Assembly (NCBI GenBank): GCA_964605575.1
Contig: CAZSDG010000035.1
Coordinates: forward strand, 1-9,641
Reading direction: 5' to 3'
Source: JAAZHN01 sp964605575
Lineage (GTDB): Bacteria; Bacillota_I; Bacilli_A; RF39; UBA660
Length of the DNA stretch: 9,641 nt
Part shown: positions 1 to 5,534 of the stretch, in pieces
Position numbering within the stretch: position 1 is the stretch's first letter
Layout: every line of letters begins with the position of its first letter
The notes under the pieces: generated by a model
The model's database searches: none
What the model was told of the DNA's origin: nothing
The model's input: only the letters and a program-made list of their open reading frames with translations
Position numbers and translations under genes: made by a program

Positions 1-243
1 AATTTAAGCTCATTTAATACAAGCAATGTTTATTACATATATAATATGTTTTCTGGTTGTGGTAGTTTAACTAATTTAAACATCCGCAACATGACATTCG
101 CAACAGTAACATCTAGTAGTATGTTTAATAATATAACCTCAGGAATAAATATAATAGTAAAAGATGCAGCAGCTCAAACATTTATAAATAGTAGTTTAAG
201 TGATGCAAGCAGAACAGGTAATGTAACAATCTATGTACCATAA
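1..243 (+). CDS. C-terminal end of a BspA-like leucine-rich repeat (DUF285) surface protein, 5' end outside window
   Basis: The frame is open from base 1 to a TAA, 80 codons in all. The residues read LSSFNTSNVYYIYNMF, then SGCGSLTNLNIRNMTF. This is the repeat phrase of BspA-type / DUF285 leucine-rich repeats (a Leu-Phe-Asn-Thr-Ser-Asn-Val stretch, then Met-Phe-x-x-Cys-x-Ser-Leu). About one and a half degenerate repeats are visible. They are followed by a short capping segment with SGINIIVKDAAAQTF and an end at TIYVP. In this family such proteins are usually secreted or surface-attached and implicated in adhesion. No LPXTG motif or C-terminal membrane helix is present, so anchoring, if any, must come from the missing N-terminal part. 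An internal ATG at 46 could be taken for a start, but the repeat continues upstream of it. Family assignment is confident; the role in this organism is unknown. Confidence 0.85.
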   Translation, partial: NLSSFNTSNVYYIYNMFSGCGSLTNLNIRNMTFATVTSSSMFNNITSGINIIVKDAAAQTFINSSLSDASRTGNVTIYVP

Positions 244-249
244 ATAATT

Positions 250-301
250 AATATACCTATTTAATAAAATTTACATTTATCTTAAATAATGGTATATTTT
301 T
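250..301 (+). terminator. Probable rho-independent terminator after the BspA-like gene
   Basis: AATATACC at 250-257 is the exact reverse complement of GGTATATT at 291-298, and five T follow from 297. Inside it, TATTTA at 258-263 can also pair with TAAATA at 283-288 if a two-base bulge is allowed, which lengthens the stem to about 14 pairs. It is AT-rich and so weaker than the other terminators in the window. Its right arm also contains the proposed -10 box of the next gene. Confidence 0.5.
270..298 (+). promoter_or_regulatory. Putative sigma-A promoter of the P-type ATPase gene
   Basis: TTTACA (270-275) and TATATT (293-298) are separated by exactly 17 bases, and each differs from consensus at one position. 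Transcription would start near 305, only a few bases before the ribosome binding site AGGTGA at 307-312. The -10 box lies inside the right arm of the terminator hairpin. AT-rich sequence throws up such matches by chance, so confidence is moderate. Confidence 0.45.
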
Positions 302-318
302 ATAGTAGGTGATTGGTA

Positions 319-2970
319 ATGTGGTATAGGAAAAGTACTGAGGAAGTATTTGATTATTTTAAGACTAGTTATGATGGTTTATCTAGTATTGATGCTTCTG
401 AGAGGTTAAAGGTTCAAGGTAAGAATGTCTTGCCTAAGAGTAGTGAAGTTACTTTATTTAAAGTTGTTTTAGATCAATTTAATAATCCAATCGTATATAT
501 ACTATTAATTGCAATTATCTTGTCTTTAATATTAGGTGAGTATGTTGATGCAATATTTATTATTGGAGTTATTTTGCTTGATGTAATATTAGGAACATAT
601 CAGGAATGGCGAGCGGTTAATTCTGCTTCTTTACTTGAGGAAACATTGAAGTTAAAAGTTAATGTAATAAGAGATGGTAAAGAAATAGAAATAGACTCTG
701 AAGATCTAGTTACTGGTGATTTAGTCGTATTAGATTCTGGTGATAAAATCGCGGCTGATTTAAGAATAGTTGAATCATATAATTTGGCAACTGATGAATC
801 ATCTTTAACTGGAGAATCAAATGCCGAAGAAAAGAATAACAAAGTGTTATTAAAGGAAACAATTATTAGTGATCAAACTAATATGCTTTTTGCTGGGACA
901 TCGGTAATGAGGGGTCGTGCTAAAGCGGTAGTTGTCGCGACTAAAGAAGAAACAGAATTTGGAAAAATTGCTACTACAGTAATTAATTCAGAACAGGAAA
1001 AATCTCCATTAGTTTTAAGGATGGAAAAATTTACTAAAGATATTGGTAGAATGATTATTTTAATATCATTAATTTTAGTTGCTATTTTATTTTATAAAGG
1101 TATGGCCCCACGTGAAGTTTTCTTTATTGTTGTTGCACTTGCAGTCTCAGCTATTCCTGAAGGTTTACCTGTTGCTTTAACTATGTGTTTAACAATTGCT
1201 TCTAATAAGATGATGAAAAAGAATGTTTTAGTTAAAAAATTAAATTCTGTTGAAAGTTTAGGAAGTTGTACAGTTATTGCTAGTGATAAAACAGGGACAT
1301 TAACATTAAATGAACAGACTGCAAAAATAATTATGTTTCCTGATGGAGTTCAACATGAAATAACGGGAATTGGTTATAACAATCAAGGTAAAATAAAAGG
1401 CGAAAATGCTAAAACTATAGAACTAAGTAAATTAGGGTTTATTAATAATGAAGCATTGTTAGAAAAAGCAAATGGTTCTTGGCTCTTTCATGGTGATTCA
1501 ATCGACATTGCCTTTAAAGCTTTGGGATATAAATCTGGGATTAAAGAAACCCCAGAAATTAACTACATGTTTCCTTATGAATCAGAGAAAAAATATTCAG
1601 CAGTATTTTTTAAAGAGAATGAACAATATGTAACAGTTAAAGGTTCAGTTGAAGTTATCTTAAATTTTTGTACTAATATTGAATCTGGTAAGAGTAAAAA
1701 AAGAATTAATAAGAAGAAAATATTAGAGCAAAACGAAGAATTAGCAAGTTTAGGTTACCGAGTCATCGCGATTGCTAAAGGTAAAGTTAAAGAAAAAAAA
1801 GAATATAAAGAGAGAGATTTAAAATCCTTAACATTCATTGGTTTAGTAGGATTTATTGATCCATTAAGAGAAGACACTAAAGGGTCAATTGATAAGTGTC
1901 ATCAAGCTGGAATTAAAACACTTATGATTACTGGGGATCATCCATTAACTAGTTATGTAATAGCTAAGGAATTAGGAATAGTAACCTCTCAAGATGAAGT
2001 AGCAATTGGTGAAGAAGTAGATGAGCATTTTAAAGTTGGAATTGAATCTTTAGCAGAGTTTGTTAAGACTAAAAAAGTATTTTCAAGGGTAACACCAATT
2101 CAAAAATATAATATTGTTAATGCCTTTAAACACTTAGGTGAGTTTATTGCTGTTACAGGTGATGGAGTTAATGATGCTCCAGCTTTAAGAACTGCTAATA
2201 TTGGAATTGCTATGGGTAGTGGGACGGATGTTGCTAAAGAAACTAGTACGATGATTATTACTGATGATAGTTTCTCATCGATTGTTTCTGGTGTAGAAGA
2301 AGGAAGAATTGCTTATAGTAATGTTAGAAAGATTATTTATATGTTACTTTCTTGTGGAGTAGCTGAAATCTTATTTTTCTTTTTAGCAATAATATTTGGT
2401 TATCCAATTCCTTTAGTGGCAATCCAATTATTATGGTTAAATTTAGTTACTGATGGTATTCAAGATGTTGCTCTTGCTTATGAAAAGAAAAACTATGATG
2501 TTATGAGTGAACCACCAAGAAGACCTTCTGAACGAGTGTTTAATCGTCAATTAGCTGAAGAAGCACTGTTATCAGGGTTATACATGGCTTTAGTAGTATT
2601 TCTAACCTGGATCTTCTTAATTGACTATAAAGGAATGGAAATAAACTTAGCAAGGGGATATATATTGTTTTTGATGGTATTTATGCAAAATGTTCATGTG
2701 TTTAATTGTCGTAGTGAAAGAGATTCAGCATTTAGTATTCCCATTAAAAATAATTATTTTATTGTATTAGCAATTATTTTTGTTTTAGGACTACAATTTT
2801 TAGTAAGTGAAACAGCATTTTTATCCCATATCCTAAAAGTAGAAGCAGTTCCATTTATCAGTGCTTTAATATTGTTTGTTCTTGCAACCCCAATAATTGC
2901 TGTAATGGATACATATAAAGCAATTAAAAAGAATAAAGATGTTATAATAGACATAGAAAGAGCTGATTAA
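319..2970 (+). CDS. P2-type (SERCA-like) cation-transporting P-type ATPase
   Basis: This 883-residue integral membrane pump uses ATP to move cations. Visible features: an N-terminal cation-ATPase domain (about 1-60); actuator-domain TGES at 164-167; phosphorylation site DKTGTLT with Asp323; KGS in the nucleotide-binding domain at 441-443; and the hinge TGDGVNDAP at 613-621. About ten helices are expected, including M4 with PEGLP (280-284) and M6 with NLVTDG (708-713). Of the SERCA calcium ligands, the Glu of M4 (Glu281), Glu of M5 (Glu683) and Asn, Thr, Asp of M6 (Asn708, Thr711, Asp712) are kept. The M5 Asn aligns with Gly680 and the M8 Glu with Gln790. Calcium is the best guess for the ion, but this is not certain. 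The start is ATG 319, because AGGTGA (307-312) lies six bases upstream; a TTG at 313 would touch it. A membrane protein gene follows with no gap. Confidence 0.93.
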   Translation: MWYRKSTEEVFDYFKTSYDGLSSIDASERLKVQGKNVLPKSSEVTLFKVVLDQFNNPIVYILLIAIILSLILGEYVDAIFIIGVILLDVILGTYQEWRAVNSASLLEETLKLKVNVIRDGKEIEIDSEDLVTGDLVVLDSGDKIAADLRIVESYNLATDESSLTGESNAEEKNNKVLLKETIISDQTNMLFAGTSVMRGRAKAVVVATKEETEFGKIATTVINSEQEKSPLVLRMEKFTKDIGRMIILISLILVAILFYKGMAPREVFFIVVALAVSAIPEGLPVALTMCLTIASNKMMKKNVLVKKLNSVESLGSCTVIASDKTGTLTLNEQTAKIIMFPDGVQHEITGIGYNNQGKIKGENAKTIELSKLGFINNEALLEKANGSWLFHGDSIDIAFKALGYKSGIKETPEINYMFPYESEKKYSAVFFKENEQYVTVKGSVEVILNFCTNIESGKSKKRINKKKILEQNEELASLGYRVIAIAKGKVKEKKEYKERDLKSLTFIGLVGFIDPLREDTKGSIDKCHQAGIKTLMITGDHPLTSYVIAKELGIVTSQDEVAIGEEVDEHFKVGIESLAEFVKTKKVFSRVTPIQKYNIVNAFKHLGEFIAVTGDGVNDAPALRTANIGIAMGSGTDVAKETSTMIITDDSFSSIVSGVEEGRIAYSNVRKIIYMLLSCGVAEILFFFLAIIFGYPIPLVAIQLLWLNLVTDGIQDVALAYEKKNYDVMSEPPRRPSERVFNRQLAEEALLSGLYMALVVFLTWIFLIDYKGMEINLARGYILFLMVFMQNVHVFNCRSERDSAFSIPIKNNYFIVLAIIFVLGLQFLVSETAFLSHILKVEAVPFISALILFVLATPIIAVMDTYKAIKKNKDVIIDIERAD

Positions 2971-3522
2971 ATGAAAAAAGATTTGAATTTAGAAACAATT
3001 ATTAATATTGTCATTATTATTGCAGGAATTGGTTTAATAATATATCCCTGGGTAGGTGATTTAGAACCAATTTATTTATTTCACTATGTATTGGGAATGT
3101 TTACTGGTTTAAAATTAGTTGAATTTGCTTCGCAAAAAGATAAAAGTGATAAGGAAAACTTATATATAGCAATTGCTTCAGGTTTAGTTCCATTATTGAG
3201 TGTTATTAAGTTTCCAAGTGGTTCGATGTTACTGCCACTTTCAATATTAACTTGGGTTAGTTTTCTAGCAATTGTCAAACTAATTAAAATTGATTATTTA
3301 CATGATCGTGGTTTGGAATTTTATAAAGTTAAATTATCAGGATTCATTTTATTTATTATTTTGGGAATATTGACTAGTTATAGTATCCATTTTGTTAAAG
3401 GTGCAGAAGCAATTATAATTGGTTTCTTTATAATATTCATGGGCTTATTGGAGTTGTTTAAAGATCATGTTGAAGTCTATTTAAGTAAAAATACTAAAAA
3501 GAAAAGCTCAAAAAACAAGTAA
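2971..3522 (+). CDS. Six-helix membrane protein of unknown function, coupled to the P-type ATPase
   Basis: This 183-residue, strongly hydrophobic protein has about six predicted membrane segments (near residues 9-26, 35-52, 63-80, 84-104, 118-138 and 143-161). A short lysine-rich cytoplasmic tail (KKKSSKNK) follows. The paired-helix pattern, with small Gly-rich motifs at the helix starts (GIGLIIYP, GFFIIFMGLLEL), loosely recalls the HdeD/DUF308 group of small membrane proteins, but I cannot confirm membership and I do not recognise the gene. Its ATG follows the ATPase TAA directly (TAAATG) and the upstream ribosome binding site is weak, so its translation is probably coupled to that of the pump. 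This suggests an accessory or regulatory partner of the ATPase, which is inference from position only. A strong terminator follows at 3553. Confidence 0.8.
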   Translation: MKKDLNLETIINIVIIIAGIGLIIYPWVGDLEPIYLFHYVLGMFTGLKLVEFASQKDKSDKENLYIAIASGLVPLLSVIKFPSGSMLLPLSILTWVSFLAIVKLIKIDYLHDRGLEFYKVKLSGFILFIILGILTSYSIHFVKGAEAIIIGFFIIFMGLLELFKDHVEVYLSKNTKKKSSKNK

Positions 3523-3552
3523 AATAAGAGAATAATTCAATATTTCAGGTAA

Positions 3553-3580
3553 AATTCACTTAATAAGTGAGTTTTTTCTT
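3553..3580 (+). terminator. Rho-independent terminator of the ATPase / membrane protein operon
   Basis: AATTCACTT (3553-3561) pairs with AAGTGAGTT (3565-3573) as nine pairs including one U-G, around a three-base loop. A run of six T (3572-3577) and then CTT follows. Confidence 0.85.
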
Positions 3581-3611
3581 GATTTTATGCTAGATTAATG
3601 GTAATTTAGAG

Positions 3612-3654
3612 TTGTAAGACAAACTTGGTCTTATAATATATTTATATGGGAGGT
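3612..3654 (+). promoter_or_regulatory. Promoter region of hup with an inverted repeat over the -10 box
   Basis: A perfect TATAAT lies at 3632-3637, 24 bases before the start codon. No good -35 box sits at the usual distance: TTGTAA at 3612-3617 is 14 bases away and the correctly spaced hexamer is GAGTTG. An inverted repeat TAAGAC (3615-3620), seven-base spacer, GTCTTA (3628-3633) covers the spacer and the first bases of the -10 box, which is where a regulator could bind. GGGAGGT (3648-3654), seven bases before the ATG, is a very strong ribosome binding site, as expected for an abundant protein. Confidence 0.6.
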
Positions 3655-3661
3655 ATATAAT

Positions 3662-3934
3662 ATGTCAAAAGCTGAATTAGTAGATTTCATTGCTGCTCAA
3701 GCTGGCTTAACAAAAGCTGACGCTGGACGTGCATTAGACGCTACAATGGAAGGAATTAAGAAAGGTCTTAAAAAAGAAGGCCGTGTTGCTTTAGTTGGAT
3801 TTGGAACATTCACAGCTAAGAAAAGAGCTGCTCGTAATGGAATCAATCCATTAACAAAAGCACCTATTAAAATTCCTGCAAAAACAGTTGCTTCATTTAA
3901 AGCAGGAAGCAAATTAAAAGACGCTTTAAATTAA
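3662..3934 (+). CDS. hup: DNA-binding protein HU
   Basis: This 90-residue protein is full length for HU, the small dimeric histone-like protein that bends DNA and compacts the nucleoid. The order of elements is textbook: helices in the first 40 residues (MSKAELVDFIAAQAGLTKAD and on), the turn GFGTF at 46-50, a basic strand with KKRAARN, and the beta-arm tip. The arm carries NPLT, whose proline falls at position 63, the residue that inserts between base pairs in HU/IHF proteins. The end, FKAGSKLKDALN, is also standard. There is one HU gene here with its own promoter and terminator, so it is probably transcribed alone. Codons are less AT-biased and more regular than in neighbouring genes (many GCT, AAA and GGA), which fits high expression. 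HU rather than IHF is chosen because of the organism type and lack of IHF features. Confidence 0.96.
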   Translation: MSKAELVDFIAAQAGLTKADAGRALDATMEGIKKGLKKEGRVALVGFGTFTAKKRAARNGINPLTKAPIKIPAKTVASFKAGSKLKDALN

Positions 3935-3941
3935 TTAACTT

Positions 3942-3967
3942 AAAAAGACTTGCAAAAGTCTTTTTTT
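3942..3967 (+). terminator. Rho-independent terminator of hup
   Basis: AAAAAGACTT (3942-3951) pairs perfectly with AAGTCTTTTT (3956-3965) around the loop GCAA, a stable GNRA tetraloop. The T run continues to 3967. Confidence 0.92.
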
Positions 3968-3978
3968 GTGGTTATATT
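3950..3978 (+). promoter_or_regulatory. Putative promoter of the maf-acetyltransferase pair, overlapping the hup terminator
   Basis: TTGCAA (3950-3955) and TATATT (3973-3978) are spaced by 17 bases. The -35 hexamer lies in the loop and stem of the hup terminator. Transcription would start near 3985, right at GGTGA (3985-3989), the likely ribosome binding site for the ATG at 3995. The -35 match is only four of six, so this is tentative. The alternative is read-through from hup. Confidence 0.35.
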
Positions 3979-3994
3979 AGGATTGGTGATGGGA

Positions 3995-4579
3995 ATGAAA
4001 TTATATTTAGCTAGTACTTCAAGTTGGAAAAGTAAATTATTAAATGATACCCATTTATATCACGATACTCTATCATCAGAACATGATGAGGTATCAAATA
4101 ATACTGATCCATATGAATATGTAAAAGAAATTGCTTTAAGTAAGGCAAATAATGTGAAAGACCAGGTAAAATCTGGAATAATAATTGGTTTAGATACTGT
4201 GAATTATGCAAGCGGAAAGATCATTGAAAAACCAAAAACTTTTTTAGAAGCTAAAGAAAATGTTTTAAGATGTAGTAATGCTTATAACTCTGTAATCACT
4301 GGCATTGCAATCATCAATTTAGATACTAATGAAATAGTAAATACTTATGCGGAAACAATAATATATTTTGATGAAATAACTGATGAAGAAGCACAGTATT
4401 ATGTTGATAATGAGCCAGCTGCTTTGCGTGTATCTGGATTTGTAGTGGAAACAATTATGTCTAATTTTGTTTCCAAGATTGAGGGAAGTTATTATAATAT
4501 TTTGGGAGTTCCTGTTGAAAAGATTTATTCAATAATTAAGGAAATGGGATATAATTTAGGAAATACAAAAAGAAAGTAA
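3995..4579 (+). CDS. Divergent Maf-family nucleoside triphosphate pyrophosphatase
   Basis: At 194 residues it has the usual Maf length. Maf proteins are cytosolic house-cleaning enzymes that hydrolyse non-canonical or excess nucleoside triphosphates to the monophosphate and pyrophosphate, and some affect septum formation. Recognisable parts are the N-terminal strand MKLYLASTS, DTV with Asp67 (the likely catalytic/metal residue), EKP with Lys79, VITGIAI, and the closing segment IEGSYYNILGVP (about 162-173). Two signatures are altered: the usual SPRR after LAST is SSWK (9-12), and the usual AGAYGIQG region reads VSGFVVET (146-153). It is therefore a divergent branch with uncertain substrate. 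Start: ATG 3995 gives the family's MKLYLAS beginning and has GGTGA five bases upstream; ATG 3989 with AGGA is possible. A GNAT gene follows 18 bases later. Confidence 0.82.
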   Translation: MKLYLASTSSWKSKLLNDTHLYHDTLSSEHDEVSNNTDPYEYVKEIALSKANNVKDQVKSGIIIGLDTVNYASGKIIEKPKTFLEAKENVLRCSNAYNSVITGIAIINLDTNEIVNTYAETIIYFDEITDEEAQYYVDNEPAALRVSGFVVETIMSNFVSKIEGSYYNILGVPVEKIYSIIKEMGYNLGNTKRK

Positions 4580-4597
4580 TAATTTTTAGAGGTAATT

Positions 4598-5209
4598 ATG
4601 GATATATTACATGTTAAAACTGAAGAAGAACTAATGAGTTTTTATTATTTTATTTCAAGAGTTTTTTATGAGGACTCTGTTGAACATAATGAACATTATC
4701 ATCCGATGTATAATCAATATAATAAATTAGTAGAACAGTATAATTTAGATAAGGAATTAATATTATATATTGAAGAAGATCAGCAGATAATCGGTGGGAT
4801 TGCGATTAAAGATGTAAAAGGAAAAGAAGCAACGGGGTCAGTTCTTGCTGTTTCAAAAGAAAACCGTGGTAAAGGGCTTTCGATTAAACTTCTTTTGGAA
4901 GTAGAAAAAAGATTAATTGCAAGAGGTATCGAAACGATAAATCTTGGAGCAAGAATTAGAGCTTGTGCTGTATATCTTAAAGCAGGGTATAAACCAATGT
5001 TATTAGTTCAAGTCTCAGACTTTGCTCAAATAGATTTAATTAAGAAGAACAATATATTTAATTTTGAAATAATAAATGAGTATCAAACTCCAACAAATGG
5101 TGCGGTATTTTTTAATGTTGATACAGTTGAAAAATCTGTGGTTGACCACTTTGAAAAAACAGTGCCAACTGCAAATGCCAGTTATATATTTACAAAGAAA
5201 CTAGGTTAA
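4598..5209 (+). CDS. GNAT-family N-acetyltransferase
   Basis: This 203-residue protein is likely to transfer an acetyl group from acetyl-CoA to an amine; the substrate is unknown. The GNAT core is seen as strand IIGGIAI (about 64-70), then ATGSVLAVSKENRGKG, whose R-G-K-G at 90-93 is the pyrophosphate-binding loop of motif A. A long helix follows (KLLLEVEKRLIARG), then motif B with YLKAGYKPM (126-134). The remaining 70 residues (after about 134) are an extra region not needed for the GNAT fold; they contain mixed strands and no motif I recognise. AGAGGT at 4588-4593 precedes the ATG by four bases. It starts 18 bases after the maf stop with no terminator between, so the two are probably co-transcribed. 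No clear terminator is visible after it. Confidence 0.85.
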   Translation: MDILHVKTEEELMSFYYFISRVFYEDSVEHNEHYHPMYNQYNKLVEQYNLDKELILYIEEDQQIIGGIAIKDVKGKEATGSVLAVSKENRGKGLSIKLLLEVEKRLIARGIETINLGARIRACAVYLKAGYKPMLLVQVSDFAQIDLIKKNNIFNFEIINEYQTPTNGAVFFNVDTVEKSVVDHFEKTVPTANASYIFTKKLG

Positions 5210-5290
5210 TAATAACTATACAACAATGATATCTAAAGACAGATTGAATTTTTATTTGTTATTTTTCTTTATTTAGATAATTATTTGTAG

Positions 5291-5296
5291 TATAAT
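5291..5296 (+). promoter_or_regulatory. -10 box of the tyrS T-box leader
   Basis: A perfect TATAAT is placed so that transcription would begin near 5303, just before the first helix of the T-box leader. The hexamer at the right distance upstream (5268-5273, TTTATT) is a poor -35 match, so the upstream element is uncertain. Confidence 0.55.
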
Positions 5297-5302
5297 GTAT
5301 TT

Positions 5303-5514
5303 GTTATTAAGTGTTGATTAATAAATGTTAGTTTATGAAATATTATTAAGAGAGTTAGTGGTTGGTGAAAACTAATTAATATCCATAAATGAATTACAGT
5401 ATTATGAACTTAAACAGCTGGACCTGTTATAGTCTAATTAAGAGTATAGATTTATATCTATAAACTAAGGTGGTACCGCGATAATTCGTCCTTAAGATGA
5501 TGAATTATTTTTTT
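5303..5514 (+). ncRNA. Tyrosine T-box riboswitch (tyrS leader)
   Basis: This cis-acting leader fills most of the 325-base gap before tyrS. It senses uncharged tRNA-Tyr and lets transcription continue when tyrosine charging is low. The invariant T-box sequence AAGGTGGTACCGCG is at 5467-5480. Its TGGT (5471-5474) complements the tRNA end ACCA, matching discriminator base A as in tRNA-Tyr. Stem I probably closes by TTAAGT (5307-5312) with ACTTAA (5408-5413). It contains the AGAGAG bulge (5349-5354), the distal stem TTAGT/ACTAA and the conserved loop GGTGAAA (5364-5370). A tyrosine codon TAC at 5395-5397 followed by a purine is the best specifier. Helices at 5413-5428 and 5445-5462 fit stems II and III. 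The antiterminator pairs AAGG (5467-5470) with CCTT (5490-5493) and GCG (5478-5480) with CGT (5487-5489). Confidence 0.93.
5481..5514 (+). terminator. T-box controlled terminator of tyrS leader
   Basis: ATAATTCGTC (5481-5490) pairs with GATGAATTAT (5499-5508) as ten pairs with one G-U, and a run of seven T (5508-5514) follows. The left arm shares 5487-5490 with the antiterminator, so the two structures exclude each other, as the T-box mechanism requires. Confidence 0.9.
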
Positions 5515-5534
5515 ATTTAGAAAGGAAGATAAAA

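Noticed and set aside
46..243. A separate small gene starting at ATG 46
   Set aside because: The same frame is open to base 1 and the leucine-rich repeat phrase begins before the ATG, with no ribosome binding site; it is the end of a longer gene.
313..318. TTG 313 as the ATPase start
   Set aside because: It abuts the Shine-Dalgarno AGGTGA with no spacing; ATG 319 has the correct six-base spacing.
600..842. Open frames on the minus strand, here and at 2754-2954, 3084-3278, 3697-3912, 4011-4211 and 7548-7769
   Set aside because: All lie opposite well-supported genes, have no ribosome binding sites or recognisable domains, and have low-complexity compositions expected of antisense shadows.
3950..3994. 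TTG 3950 as the Maf start
   Set aside because: It lies inside the hup terminator hairpin and would add hydrophobic residues before the conserved MKLYLAS beginning.
5230..5279. Inverted repeat TATCTAAA / TTTAGATA as a terminator after the acetyltransferase gene
   Set aside because: The loop is over 30 bases and no T run follows the right arm; chance pairing in AT-rich DNA is likely.
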